This document shows positions 15,585-24,032 of a stretch of 34,197 nucleotides of DNA, in pieces. Position 1 is the first letter of the stretch. Each line of letters opens with the position of its first letter. A program made the position numbers and the translations under genes. The stretch is from positions 1-34,197 of the forward strand of contig JACMNI010000032.1 of the NCBI GenBank assembly GCA_014378615.1, in the 5' to 3' direction. Origin of the DNA: Candidatus Saccharimonadota bacterium. GTDB taxonomy: Bacteria; Patescibacteriota; Saccharimonadia; Saccharimonadales; UBA4665. The notes beneath the pieces were generated by a model, which was not told the DNA's origin, did no database searches, and worked only from the letters and a program-made list of their open reading frames with translations.

Positions 15585-15613
15585 ACTATAGCAATTTTTA
15601 CATCTATTGTCAA
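15585..15613 (-). promoter_or_regulatory. Consensus promoter, leaderless, of the 84-aa gene
   Basis: TTGACA (15608-15613), 17 bp, TATAGT (15585-15590), preceded by TGC (extended -10), then 6 nt and ATG. The hexamers match sigma-70 at 6/6 and 5/6. The start point falls on the A of ATG. Confidence 0.75.
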
Positions 15614-15666
15614 CGAGCTAATGCTTTTTATGTATAGATAGCTAGGACTGTTTCGACCGAGCGTGA

Positions 15667-18219
15667 CTAGTATTTAGTAACAGTCTTTGACGTTTGGCTA
15701 ACGTTGCCAGCTGCGTCCTTGGCTTTGGCCAAAATAGTGTGTGTGCCTCGACTAACTTTGCTACCGTTGGTATTCCAGGACGTAGATAGGGTGTTTCCCT
15801 GTCCGCTGGCATACAGGCGACCGTCTATGTAAATTTCTAGGTTAGATAGTGCGACGTTATCTGACGCATTGGTGGAGATTGTTACGTTGCCCTTAACGGT
15901 GGCGCCGTTTGAAGGTGCGGTTAGGTTTACCACGGGTGGTATTGTGTCGGCGGTAGGTGCTGTAACTGGCGCGGGTGGCTGTACTGGCGCTGGGGTCGCG
16001 AAGGCGATCCAGTTTATGTCGCCAAGGTATCCCGAGGCGGCGGCTTTCTCAATGTACAAGCGTACAATGTGCGGTCCGGCGGTGAGGTTAACTGCGTCTT
16101 TAGTAATCGTTGTAAAGGTGTCGTACGATCCAGTCACTGGCACGGCTACTGCGCCGGTAACGTTGACCCCGTCTACTTCAGCATGAAGACTAGCACCGCT
16201 TGCAACGGCGGCCACCCGGGCCTGGAATTGGTAGGTGCCGGCTGTTGGCACGGTTACGGAGTATTCTACCCATTCATCTTGCTGGACCCAGCCGAGTTTG
16301 AAGCCGCCTTCAGCGCTTTGACTGACGTCCACAGCATCGGTTCGATACAGTCCACCGTTATTGGCGGGGTCGAGATCGTGGAAAGCGACTCCTTCTCCGC
16401 CCTGGTCATAGTTTTCGGCTTCAATGCGCCCCGGTAGCGACACTGCACTGTTGTACGGCGCTTGCGTGACTGGAGTAGGCGTCGGTGTCGGTGTTGGAGA
16501 TGGCGTAGGTGTCGGTGTAGGCGTAGGGCTGGTGCTACCGCCGGGATTAGCAGCGTCCAATAGCGGTGGCACGGGTGGGGCGTCGGTACTTACTGTTCCA
16601 GTGGCGTCCTGACCTTGGGCCTGCCAGTTCGTGAAATTAAATGTAGTGGTGTTGTTGCCACTAGCGCCGTACCAGGCGAAAGCTGCTGTACCGGTACCAA
16701 CAGATGTTGGAAAGAAATATTTGTTATTTGCAAATCGGTTATTGCCGCCGCTAAAGTATCGAGTACAGGGGGTTGGTACGCCATTGCAGTCGACCATGAT
16801 CCCGTTTAATTGCCCGTTGGGGTTCGGGTAATAGACGTTGCCGCTGGTCGCTCGGGACATGATAATAGTGTTGTCGTGGATGTTCAAATTGGTCAATTCC
16901 CAACTACCGATGGTACTGTTGCTGGCTATTCGGCCATCTTGGTAGGCTACGATACCACCGCCGTAATTGCCGCTAATGTAATTGTTGTACATCTCTACAT
17001 CGCGGGAGTTAGTCGTAACGATACCGGTCCTTCCGAGGTACCAGCCGTAGCCAGTATTACCATTATTGCGAATAATATTGTTACGAATGGTGGCTTTATA
17101 GCTTATTTCCCATGACAATCCGCTGAAAGCGTTATCTTCCGAGATATTATTTTCGATAAGCGCGTTATTGTTGTTAATGTCGTACCAGATTCCGGCACCA
17201 TAGTTATGGTGAAACCAGTTGTTAGACATGGTACTACTTCCAGAGTAGGCAAACTTCATGGCGCCACCTTCGAAGCCAGGATCGGTGTGTTCGGCGTTGT
17301 TATATGACAATTCGTTGTTATCGGTAATATTTACTCCGCCGCCAATACCGAGCTGCCCATTTTTAGTAATTATGCTATTGCGGAGTTCACCGCCGTACAT
17401 CATCATTCCCTGCCCGTGGTTGAGGCGAATTACGCTATTAATGATCTGAGCGTTACCTTGGAAGCGTAGAGCTGGAGTTTGGATAGGGTTGCCGAACTTT
17501 TCTATCGTTACGTTCTTTATGACGTTATTGCTATAGCCTAGGAGAGCAGCAGCTTGATTAGCCCCGGCTGGATCAGCGGTAGCGGCAGATGTTTCTACCG
17601 TTACACCGTTTGGATTGTCGCCAATGTAAATGCGGCTGGCGCCGTAATCAAAGAAGAACTTTCCAGGAGCAACTTTGGCTAAGCTATCAACTTGTACCAA
17701 GCTGGTTTGACCAATAAATACGTCCTCGGCTTTGTTGCACATATTGTATTCAGCTTCCGGACATAAGTTGTAGCCGCTAGCTATTTTTTCTGGGAAGCGT
17801 TGGGTTTGACCATCTATGTACCAAGTCGTACCAGATTGCTGCCAACCGGTTAGCACTTTAGAGCCATTAATAGAAGCGCCCGGAAAACCTAAGAGTTGTT
17901 GCCCTGTCTTTAGCGTCACATTGTTAGTTAAACGATGAGCGCCTGTAGCCAGCCCAAATTTAGTACCGTCTGGCTTGGAGTCCACTAAGGCCTGGTTGAA
18001 CTGACCCGGTTGCACTAACACGTCATATAACGGCGTATAACTGGTATCAATTCCCCGAGCCGGCAAGCCAGTAGCGCCGGCAAATAGCAGCGTACTTATT
18101 CCAAGCAAGCCGAACAGGCCTACAACTATCAGTAATGATTTTTTAGTTTTGAGTTTACTGTTAACAAAATTTCCGGTGCCTCCGGTTACTACTTCTGATT
18201 TCCCACTAGTTTCAGACAT
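15667..18219 (-). CDS. Membrane-anchored beta-helix protein with CBM6 and Ig-like domains
   Basis: 850 residues. A hydrophobic segment at about 28-48 after a basic stretch anchors the N-terminus, with no obvious cleavage site. Residues about 60-210 are a lead-in domain. About 220-520 is a right-handed parallel beta-helix made of short repeats rich in NNxI and NxxxxN turns (for example IENNISEDNAFSG, IRNNIIRNNGNTG). A Thr-Pro linker (about 553-592) follows. A CBM6-type carbohydrate-binding module is next (about 593-725, PGRIEAENYDQGGEGVAFHD), then an Ig-like domain (about 740-850, DTIPPVVNLTAPSNGATVKG). Such helices are often polysaccharide lyases or glycan-binding, but I cannot assign catalytic residues. 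It is exposed on the surface, perhaps binding host glycan. AAGGAAG is the ribosome-binding site. Confidence 0.8.
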   Translation of the reverse strand: MSETSGKSEVVTGGTGNFVNSKLKTKKSLLIVVGLFGLLGISTLLFAGATGLPARGIDTSYTPLYDVLVQPGQFNQALVDSKPDGTKFGLATGAHRLTNNVTLKTGQQLLGFPGASINGSKVLTGWQQSGTTWYIDGQTQRFPEKIASGYNLCPEAEYNMCNKAEDVFIGQTSLVQVDSLAKVAPGKFFFDYGASRIYIGDNPNGVTVETSAATADPAGANQAAALLGYSNNVIKNVTIEKFGNPIQTPALRFQGNAQIINSVIRLNHGQGMMMYGGELRNSIITKNGQLGIGGGVNITDNNELSYNNAEHTDPGFEGGAMKFAYSGSSTMSNNWFHHNYGAGIWYDINNNNALIENNISEDNAFSGLSWEISYKATIRNNIIRNNGNTGYGWYLGRTGIVTTNSRDVEMYNNYISGNYGGGIVAYQDGRIASNSTIGSWELTNLNIHDNTIIMSRATSGNVYYPNPNGQLNGIMVDCNGVPTPCTRYFSGGNNRFANNKYFFPTSVGTGTAAFAWYGASGNNTTTFNFTNWQAQGQDATGTVSTDAPPVPPLLDAANPGGSTSPTPTPTPTPSPTPTPTPTPVTQAPYNSAVSLPGRIEAENYDQGGEGVAFHDLDPANNGGLYRTDAVDVSQSAEGGFKLGWVQQDEWVEYSVTVPTAGTYQFQARVAAVASGASLHAEVDGVNVTGAVAVPVTGSYDTFTTITKDAVNLTAGPHIVRLYIEKAAASGYLGDINWIAFATPAPVQPPAPVTAPTADTIPPVVNLTAPSNGATVKGNVTISTNASDNVALSNLEIYIDGRLYASGQGNTLSTSWNTNGSKVSRGTHTILAKAKDAAGNVSQTSKTVTKY
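16473..16528. repeat. Short tandem repeat encoding the Thr-Pro linker
   Basis: Imperfect 6-bp repeats (ggtgtc and ggcgta types on the plus strand) coding for alternating Pro and Thr/Ser. The tract is in frame with the gene, so a change by one unit alters linker length by two residues. Confidence 0.7.
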
Positions 18220-18250
18220 TGGTGCTTCCTTGCTATTATTCCTTACCCTA

Positions 18251-18279
18251 AAAATAGCACGGCCTTAGCATAAGCACAA
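18251..18279 (-). promoter_or_regulatory. Possible promoter of the beta-helix gene
   Basis: TTGTGC (18274-18279), 17 bp, TATTTT (18251-18256) with a TGC extended -10. The leader of about 25-30 nt carries the AAGGAAG site. Elements are only partly consensus. Confidence 0.4.
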
Positions 18280-18318
18280 TGATGCCTCTGTTTCGAGGCT
18301 TCTGTGGCGAGATCAGAA

Positions 18319-20550
18319 TTAGTCGGTGCGGGCGTCTTGGGTTAGCAAACGGGCGCGCATCTCTTGGAAGCGTTTCTGCTGGTCGGCGGCTAGCTCTTCT
18401 GGAGACTTGACCTTCTCGGCCGGTTGCTCTGGCTGGCCGGGTTGGGCTGGTTGGCCGTTCTGACCATTCTGCTGGCGGCCATCGGGCCGATTACCGCCCC
18501 CGCCACTAATGACATTGATGACCGGGATAACAATTGGGCTACGCTGGGTCTGTTCAAACAAGTAATGGGTGATGTGGTCTTTGAGTTCCACCTTGAAGCG
18601 GTCGAGGTCGACGCGCTTGAAGCGCTGTTGGACGGCTCGTTTTAGTTCTACCCGGAGGCCATTCATGATCTCTTCGTTGTCTCGCATGTAGATGAAGCCG
18701 CGACTAATGATGTCGGGGCTAGTCATGAGGTTGCCCGATTTTTTATCGATGGTTAGGATGATGGCCACCAGTCCCTCTTCGCTGAGCAGTACGCGGTCTT
18801 TAACGACGACGTTGCTAACGAGCGCCCCAGTTTGGTCGACTAAGATTGTCCCGTGCGGCACTTCGCCGATAGTCTCCATTTTGTCGGGAGTAAAGGCTAG
18901 CACTTGGCCGTTCTCGGCGTTGACGGTATTAGCCCGCGGTATCCCCTGCTCAACGGCAAGATCAATGTGGCGTTGTTTGACGCGATAAGCGCCGTAGATT
19001 GGTACAAAGAATTTAGGCTGGGTAAGCTGGATCATTTCGGCGTACTCGTCGCGGCTGGCGTGGCCAGATACGTGGAGCGGTCCCACGCCGTCAAGTTCGT
19101 GGTTACGGTGTTCGAAGACATGGACGTGCTTGCGCACGAGGCCGTCGACCATGTCACCAATGAGGGAGTCGTTGCCACTTTCTGGAATTGGCGTACTGGA
19201 AAGGACGACGGTGTCTTGTTCCTTTAGTTTCACGTGACGGTGTTCACCGTTGGCCATACGCTGCAGCGCCGAGCTTGGCTCGCCCTGACTACCAGTACAG
19301 ACCACGACGACATCGGTGTCGTTCATAGTAGCCACGCTGGCGATAGGTACGAAAGTTCCCTTCGGAACGCGCACAAAGCCGTGGCGAATAGCCATTTCTA
19401 ACGTGCTGACCATGCTGCGGCCGTCCATGGCAACCTTGCGACCATTGTGCACGGCGGCGTTGATAATCATCTGAACCCGGTTCATGTTGGTACTAAAGAG
19501 TCCAACAAAGATACGGCCGGGAGCCTGATTGATAATATCGATAAAGCTTTGTTCGATGGTCGATTCACTTGGCGTTCGGCCGGAGCGCTCAACAGTAGTA
19601 CTTTCACTAAGAAGTGCTAGTACACCTTCGTCACCTAGGGCTTTAAGGCGATCGTAATCACTGCGCTCGTGGTCGAGCGGATTAGGGTCAAAGCGGAAGT
19701 CACCGGTGTTAATGATGCGGCCAACGGGCGTGTCTAGAACAATACAGGTCGAGCCCGGGATAGAGTGGGTAATGCGCACTAGTTCCACGAAGAATTCACC
19801 TATCTTTAGGCGTTCGTGAGTATTCTCGTTCATCATGACGGTCTTGAGCTCAAAGCCGTCGGGCATTGGCAGGCCGAAGTTATTGAAGATTTCTTCAACG
19901 CGACCGATAGTAAAGTTACTGCCATAAATTGGCGCTGGATACAGCGGCACGATGTGCGGCAAGCCGCCGATGTGGTCTAAGTGTCCGTGCGTAATAATGT
20001 AGGCGCGGATTTTGTGCTTGATCTGATCTAGGTAGGCCGTGTCGACAATACCATAGTTGATTCCTGGTAGGTCTACCCCGAGGTCATTGCCACAGTCAAG
20101 GATGACGGCGTCATTAATGTATTCAACCAAAATCATGTTCTTAGAACCACCGCCGTCCATGCCACCGAGTCCGATGATCTTAAGGCGTGGGGTATCATCT
20201 ATTTGATTGGCGCGTTGCGGTTTGACGGCGTCGGCTGTCTGGTACTTGGTAGCAATGCGCTGGGCATCCATCTGCGAACGCTTCTGGGCTCGGACGGCTT
20301 GACCTCGCGAGGTGCTGAGCGAGCCGCTAAGGGGTGGCTTTCCGCCGCCTTGGCCGTTGCCGCCGCCGTTACCGCCACGACCGCGTCCACCGCGGCTGCG
20401 ATTTTGACCGCTTTGGCCGCCGCCAGTACCCTGGCCGGCACTGCTGCCGTCAGATCGAGGACCACGCGGCGGTCGGCTACGATTATCGTTGTTAGTTGGC
20501 TGGTCGCTTGATGCGCCGCCGTTGTTGGTGTTATTAGTTTCTGGTTCCAT
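18319..20550 (-). CDS. rnj: Ribonuclease J with long disordered N-terminus
   Basis: 743 residues against about 555 usual. Residues 1 to about 118 are low-complexity Gly/Asn/Arg/Gln-rich, with RGG-like repeats around 50-70. The metallo-beta-lactamase core then begins (LKIIGLGGMDGGGSKNMILVEY). Metal ligands are in THGHLDHIGG (His188, His190, Asp192, His193), His262 and Asp284, the beta-CASP domain follows, and GHASRDE gives the last ligand. A Gln/Pro-rich basic tail ends the protein. RNase J combines 5'-3' exonuclease and endonuclease activity in mRNA decay and rRNA maturation. It sits two genes downstream of pnp, suggesting a joint RNA-decay unit. AGGAG lies upstream of the ATG. Confidence 0.95.
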   Translation of the reverse strand: MEPETNNTNNGGASSDQPTNNDNRSRPPRGPRSDGSSAGQGTGGGQSGQNRSRGGRGRGGNGGGNGQGGGKPPLSGSLSTSRGQAVRAQKRSQMDAQRIATKYQTADAVKPQRANQIDDTPRLKIIGLGGMDGGGSKNMILVEYINDAVILDCGNDLGVDLPGINYGIVDTAYLDQIKHKIRAYIITHGHLDHIGGLPHIVPLYPAPIYGSNFTIGRVEEIFNNFGLPMPDGFELKTVMMNENTHERLKIGEFFVELVRITHSIPGSTCIVLDTPVGRIINTGDFRFDPNPLDHERSDYDRLKALGDEGVLALLSESTTVERSGRTPSESTIEQSFIDIINQAPGRIFVGLFSTNMNRVQMIINAAVHNGRKVAMDGRSMVSTLEMAIRHGFVRVPKGTFVPIASVATMNDTDVVVVCTGSQGEPSSALQRMANGEHRHVKLKEQDTVVLSSTPIPESGNDSLIGDMVDGLVRKHVHVFEHRNHELDGVGPLHVSGHASRDEYAEMIQLTQPKFFVPIYGAYRVKQRHIDLAVEQGIPRANTVNAENGQVLAFTPDKMETIGEVPHGTILVDQTGALVSNVVVKDRVLLSEEGLVAIILTIDKKSGNLMTSPDIISRGFIYMRDNEEIMNGLRVELKRAVQQRFKRVDLDRFKVELKDHITHYLFEQTQRSPIVIPVINVISGGGGNRPDGRQQNGQNGQPAQPGQPEQPAEKVKSPEELAADQQKRFQEMRARLLTQDARTD

Positions 20551-20592
20551 TGTTTCTCCTTTTCGAGTTCAATGTTTGTGTCTTGGCTATTG

Positions 20593-21204
20593 CTAGCTAG
20601 ACTTAATTTTATTCATAATTATGGGGATCACTGCAAAGTCATCTATCAGGGTTTGGCGCTGCGCCGGGTTGTACAAGGCAGCGGCTGGGTGAAAGAGAGG
20701 CAAAATGATTACCTCAAGTATATCACCCTTGTTCTCCTTTAAGCTCAGTTTGACCCGTTTGGGTTCCCCGTGGACTTTACTGATTTGCAGGTCCGGTAAG
20801 AAGCAGTTCATGCTGTGGCGCCCGAGGGTAACCACAATCTTTGGCTGAATCACTTCTAACTGGCTCTGTAAATACGGCAGAAAAGCCTTCTTTTCGTCTG
20901 GTTTCGGGTCGCGGTTATCTGGTGGACGGTACTTAACAATATTGGTTATGTAGATGTCTTCGCGCTGCAAGCCAATCATTTCCAGCATCTGGTTGAGGAA
21001 CTTCCCGCTAGCGCCGACAAAAGGTTTACCCAGTTCATCTTCTTTCTTGCCCGGAGCCTCACCGATGATAACGATGTTGGCGTTGGGGTTACCCTCCCCA
21101 AAGACTAGCTGCGTAGCCTGTTCTTTTAACTCTGGCGTTATGCCGTCATCTAAAATGCGTTGTTTGACGGCCTCGAGCCGGTCTTGCTTATCGGTGTTTG
21201 GCAC
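20593..21204 (-). CDS. Uracil-DNA glycosylase, family 4-like, without Fe-S cysteines
   Basis: 203 residues. Motif GEAPGKKEDELGKPFVGASG is the family 4/5 active-site loop. YRPPDNRDP and LGRHSMNCF follow, and LFHPAAALYNP is the conserved His motif. It removes uracil from DNA in base excision repair. Family 4 enzymes normally hold a 4Fe-4S cluster with four Cys. Here the N-terminal C-x-x-C is missing, the KCRPP position reads KYRPP, and only one Cys is present in the whole protein (Cys in MNCF), so the cluster is lost. The start is GTG, with AAGG 7 nt upstream, and overlaps the end of the 74-aa gene by 17 nt. Confidence 0.85.
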   Translation of the reverse strand: MPNTDKQDRLEAVKQRILDDGITPELKEQATQLVFGEGNPNANIVIIGEAPGKKEDELGKPFVGASGKFLNQMLEMIGLQREDIYITNIVKYRPPDNRDPKPDEKKAFLPYLQSQLEVIQPKIVVTLGRHSMNCFLPDLQISKVHGEPKRVKLSLKENKGDILEVIILPLFHPAAALYNPAQRQTLIDDFAVIPIIMNKIKSS

Positions 21205-21412
21205 GGACTGGCCTTTTGCTGAATGCTAGCTTCAAAAATTTGAATGCGTTTTGTAAAAAGCCGACCAAAAATACGAGGGTTAACAGATACCACCACAAAT
21301 TTCCGCTGTCGATTGCTAGGCTGGCAAAGCCGTAACAGATGGCCAGCTCGAGCACCGCAAAAACTAACAGCCCAATTTTAGTTTTGTGCCAGGCGTCGAG
21401 CTGCCGGATCAT
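21188..21412 (-). CDS. Small membrane protein between pnp and UDG
   Basis: 74 residues, no family recognised. There are two hydrophobic helices (about 13-32 and 38-60), then a basic C-terminal tail (KRPVRAKHR), so both ends are probably cytosolic. The ATG begins 4 nt after the pnp stop and its 3' end overlaps the UDG start by 17 nt, so it is translated within the pnp operon. A role linked to RNA decay would be a guess. Confidence 0.6.
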   Translation of the reverse strand: MIRQLDAWHKTKIGLLVFAVLELAICYGFASLAIDSGNLWWYLLTLVFLVGFLQNAFKFLKLAFSKRPVRAKHR

Positions 21413-21416
21413 CTAG

Positions 21417-23558
21417 TTATTCAGTTCCCTGCGCTTCAGGCAAGGCAGCGCGCATGGAGAGCTGGAGGCGGCCACGCTCGTCGATGCCGAGTAATTTAAC
21501 GCTTACTAGGTCGCCTTCTTTGACGACGTCGCTCGGGTGGCCGACGCGTTCATTGCTCATTTCTGAAACGTGCACCAGGCCGTCTTTGCCCGGCATGATT
21601 TCTACGAAAGCACCAAAGTCCATGACGGTCTTAACGGGGCGATCGGTGTAGATCTTACCGACTTCCGGGTCTTCGGTAATGCCGAGTATCCAGGCTTTGG
21701 CGGCGGCAATGCTCTCGCCGTCGGGGCTGGCGATCATGACGGTACCGTCGTCTTTGATGTCAATTTGGGTGTTAGTTTCGGCGGTGATGCGCTGGATAGT
21801 CTCACCGCCCTTACCGATGATTTCGCGAATCTTATCAGGGTTAATCTGGATAGATTCAACGCGTGGTGCATATGGGCTCATGGCCTTTGGCGTGTTAATG
21901 GTGGCTTCCATGTGCTCAAGAATGTGGAATCGCCCCTCTTTGCCCTGTACTAGAGCTTTTTTGAGCGTTTCAACTGGCAGCCCGTGCACCTTCATGTCCA
22001 TCTGCAGCGCCGTTATACCTTTACGGGTTCCGGTAACCTTAAAGTCCATGTCGCCGGCGAAGTCTTCGGCATCGGCGATGTCGCTGAGTACGATGGCTTT
22101 GTCGCCTTCGACCATAAGGCCCATGGCAATACCACTAACAAGCGCCTTCAGTGGCACACCAGCATCGAGTAACGCGAGGACGCTCGAACAGGTAGCGGCC
22201 ATACTTGTCGAACCGTTTTGGCTCATAATTTCAGTTACGGAACGGATGGCGTACGGGAATTCGGCTTCTGATGGCAAAACGGCAGTAACGGCACGCTCGG
22301 CGAGGTAGCCGTGGCCGATTTCGCGGCGGCCCGGTGAACCAAGGCGGCGGACTTCACCGACGGTGTAGCCAGGAGCGTTGTAGTGGTGGAAGTAGCGGCG
22401 TTCGCCTTCTTTTTCCATGGTATCTACTACTTGGTTGAAGCTGAGTGGTGCCAAGGTAACAATGTTGAGGGCTTGGGTCATACCGCGAGTAAACAGGCTG
22501 GAGCCGTGAGCACGTGGCAGTAAGCCAACTTCGCTGCTGAGGGTACGGATTTCGGTAAAGCCACGGCCATCGGGACGGACATTGTGGTTCAAAATGCCAT
22601 CACGTACATCTTTATGCACGGCTGTCTGAAAGGCTTCGGCGTAGGTATTGGCGTTGGCGGCGTAGTCTTCGTGCTTCTCGGCCATGGCGAGTTGCAGCTC
22701 ATCTTTAAGGTTGCTGACCAAAACGTTACGCTCGGGGTACGGCTTGCGAAGGTCTTCGCCGAGGCGACCCTCTATCCAGTCGTTAACTTCAGTTTGGATG
22801 GTGGCGTCTGGAAGGTCGAGGGTGTATTCCTGCTTGGAAACGCCAACTTTGGCGGCCAGTTCCTGCTGCAGGGCAATGGCGGGTTGCATAGCTTCGAAGG
22901 CGTAAGCGATGGCTTCAGCCACCTGCTCTTCGGTCACTTCTGAGGCTCCGGCCTCTACCATCATGACGCCGTCTTTGGTACCAGCTACTACTAGGTCGAG
23001 GTCGCCGTCATCAAGCTGAGCTGGCGTGGCAAAGGCAGTGTACTTACCATCAACTAGGCCAACCCGGAGGCCGGCAACGGGGCCGTTAAACGGCGCACCG
23101 GTCAGCATAAACGCGGCGCTGAGGGCAATCATGGCAATCATGTCGGGGCGGAAGCTTGGATCCATACTGAGGACGCTGGCGACACCCTGGGCTTCGTGGC
23201 GGTAACCTTTGGGCCACAGCGGGCGTATTGGTCGGTCAATTAAACGGCCAATTAAGATTGCGTCGTCACTCGGGCGACCTTCCCTTTTAATAAATCGGCT
23301 ACCAGAAATTTTACCAGCGGCATACATTTTTTCTTCATAATCGATGCTCAGCGGAAAGTAGTCGAAGCCGCTCAGGCTCTTGTTACTGACCATGGCAGTA
23401 CCGAGAACGACTGTGTCGCCGTAGCGGGCCAAAACTGAAGCCGAAGTACGGAAGCCAACACGGCCGACTTCTAAGCTAAGGGTTTTGCCACATAGCTCGG
23501 TAGTAACGGTAATAATGTCTTTACCGAGGGGGTTAATAGTTTGTCCATTATTAGGCAT
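21417..23558 (-). CDS. pnp: Polyribonucleotide nucleotidyltransferase (PNPase)
   Basis: 713 residues from the ATG at 23556-23558. A TTG 15 codons upstream lies at the edge of a TATATT -10-like box, and AGAAGG sits 7 nt before the ATG, so the ATG is the better start. Two RNase PH domains with a linking helical domain follow: FNQVVDTMEKEGERRYFHHYN and GDMDFKVTGTRKGITALQMD with the catalytic Asp residues. Next come a KH domain (IREIIGKGGETIQRI) and an S1 domain (DFGAFVEIMPGKDGLVHVSE). It performs 3'-5' phosphorolysis of RNA. rpsO lies just upstream, the classic rpsO-pnp order. Confidence 0.97.
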   Translation of the reverse strand: MPNNGQTINPLGKDIITVTTELCGKTLSLEVGRVGFRTSASVLARYGDTVVLGTAMVSNKSLSGFDYFPLSIDYEEKMYAAGKISGSRFIKREGRPSDDAILIGRLIDRPIRPLWPKGYRHEAQGVASVLSMDPSFRPDMIAMIALSAAFMLTGAPFNGPVAGLRVGLVDGKYTAFATPAQLDDGDLDLVVAGTKDGVMMVEAGASEVTEEQVAEAIAYAFEAMQPAIALQQELAAKVGVSKQEYTLDLPDATIQTEVNDWIEGRLGEDLRKPYPERNVLVSNLKDELQLAMAEKHEDYAANANTYAEAFQTAVHKDVRDGILNHNVRPDGRGFTEIRTLSSEVGLLPRAHGSSLFTRGMTQALNIVTLAPLSFNQVVDTMEKEGERRYFHHYNAPGYTVGEVRRLGSPGRREIGHGYLAERAVTAVLPSEAEFPYAIRSVTEIMSQNGSTSMAATCSSVLALLDAGVPLKALVSGIAMGLMVEGDKAIVLSDIADAEDFAGDMDFKVTGTRKGITALQMDMKVHGLPVETLKKALVQGKEGRFHILEHMEATINTPKAMSPYAPRVESIQINPDKIREIIGKGGETIQRITAETNTQIDIKDDGTVMIASPDGESIAAAKAWILGITEDPEVGKIYTDRPVKTVMDFGAFVEIMPGKDGLVHVSEMSNERVGHPSDVVKEGDLVSVKLLGIDERGRLQLSMRAALPEAQGTE

Positions 23559-23684
23559 AGTGGAACCTTCTTTCTTTGTTAGAGCATCTTCGGCAGTGTT
23601 CAAATATACAGCGCGTCTTGTGCTATAGCACTAGGTATATCTGTGGCACTACCGGAGAGCTTGAACGTTAATGTGCACAAGTTG

Positions 23685-23707
23685 GTCGCCTCGAGATTCG
23701 AGACGAC
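23685..23707 (-). other. Hairpin between rpsO and pnp
   Basis: A 10-bp stem with one G-U pair and a 3-nt loop on the transcribed strand (GUCGUCUCGA / UCGAGGCGAC). It begins about 15 nt after the rpsO stop. No U-run follows, so termination is unlikely. In E. coli a hairpin in the same gap is cut by RNase III and allows PNPase autoregulation; the same role here is inference. Confidence 0.5.
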
Positions 23708-23721
23708 TAGCTATGCATTAA

Positions 23722-23988
23722 CTAGCGACGGATGCCGAGCTTAGCGATCAGGTCTAGGTAGGCCTGGCTATCGCGAGCGGCGATGTAGCGCAGCATACGG
23801 CGGCGCTTACCGACCATCTGCAGTAGACCACGGCGAGCCATGAAGTCGTGCTTGTTGACCTTTAAGTGCTCGGTGATTTCCTTGATGCGCTCAGTGAGAA
23901 CACCGACCTGCGCGCTCGAACCACCAGTGTCCTTAGCGTGCACTTGCACGTCTTTGATAATGGCTTGTTTCTTTTCAGTTGTAATCAT
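23722..23988 (-). CDS. rpsO: Ribosomal protein uS15
   Basis: 88 residues, full family length, with the helical S15 fold: TGGSSAQVGVLTERI, HLKVNKHDFMARRGLLQMVGKRR and the closing RYIAARDSQAYLDLIAKLGIRR. S15 is an early binder of the 16S rRNA central domain. There is no strong Shine-Dalgarno site. A promoter sits directly upstream with 9 nt between the -10 and the ATG. pnp follows after 163 nt. Confidence 0.97.
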   Translation of the reverse strand: MITTEKKQAIIKDVQVHAKDTGGSSAQVGVLTERIKEITEHLKVNKHDFMARRGLLQMVGKRRRMLRYIAARDSQAYLDLIAKLGIRR

Positions 23989-23997
23989 ATAGACCCT

Positions 23998-24026
23998 ATA
24001 TTACCAGATGATGGCCCCTGGCGCAA
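23998..24026 (-). promoter_or_regulatory. Promoter of rpsO
   Basis: TTGCGC (24021-24026), 17 bp, TAATAT (23998-24003) with a TGG extended -10, then 9 nt to the ATG. The leader would be about 2-3 nt. Confidence 0.5.
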
Positions 24027-24032
24027 GACGGT

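Noticed and set aside
16473-16528. CRISPR-like or intergenic tandem repeat
   Set aside because: The repeats are 6 bp, in frame, and encode a Thr-Pro linker. There are no spacers and no cas genes.
18275-18300. Terminator after the beta-helix promoter region (GCCTC...GAGGC)
   Set aside because: Only 5 bp of stem with a 6-nt loop and no T-run on the transcribed strand.
21679-22308. 209-codon plus-strand open frame across pnp
   Set aside because: It lies entirely antisense to strongly conserved PNPase domains, has no ribosome-binding site, and its Ser/Pro/Met-rich translation is typical of a shadow frame.
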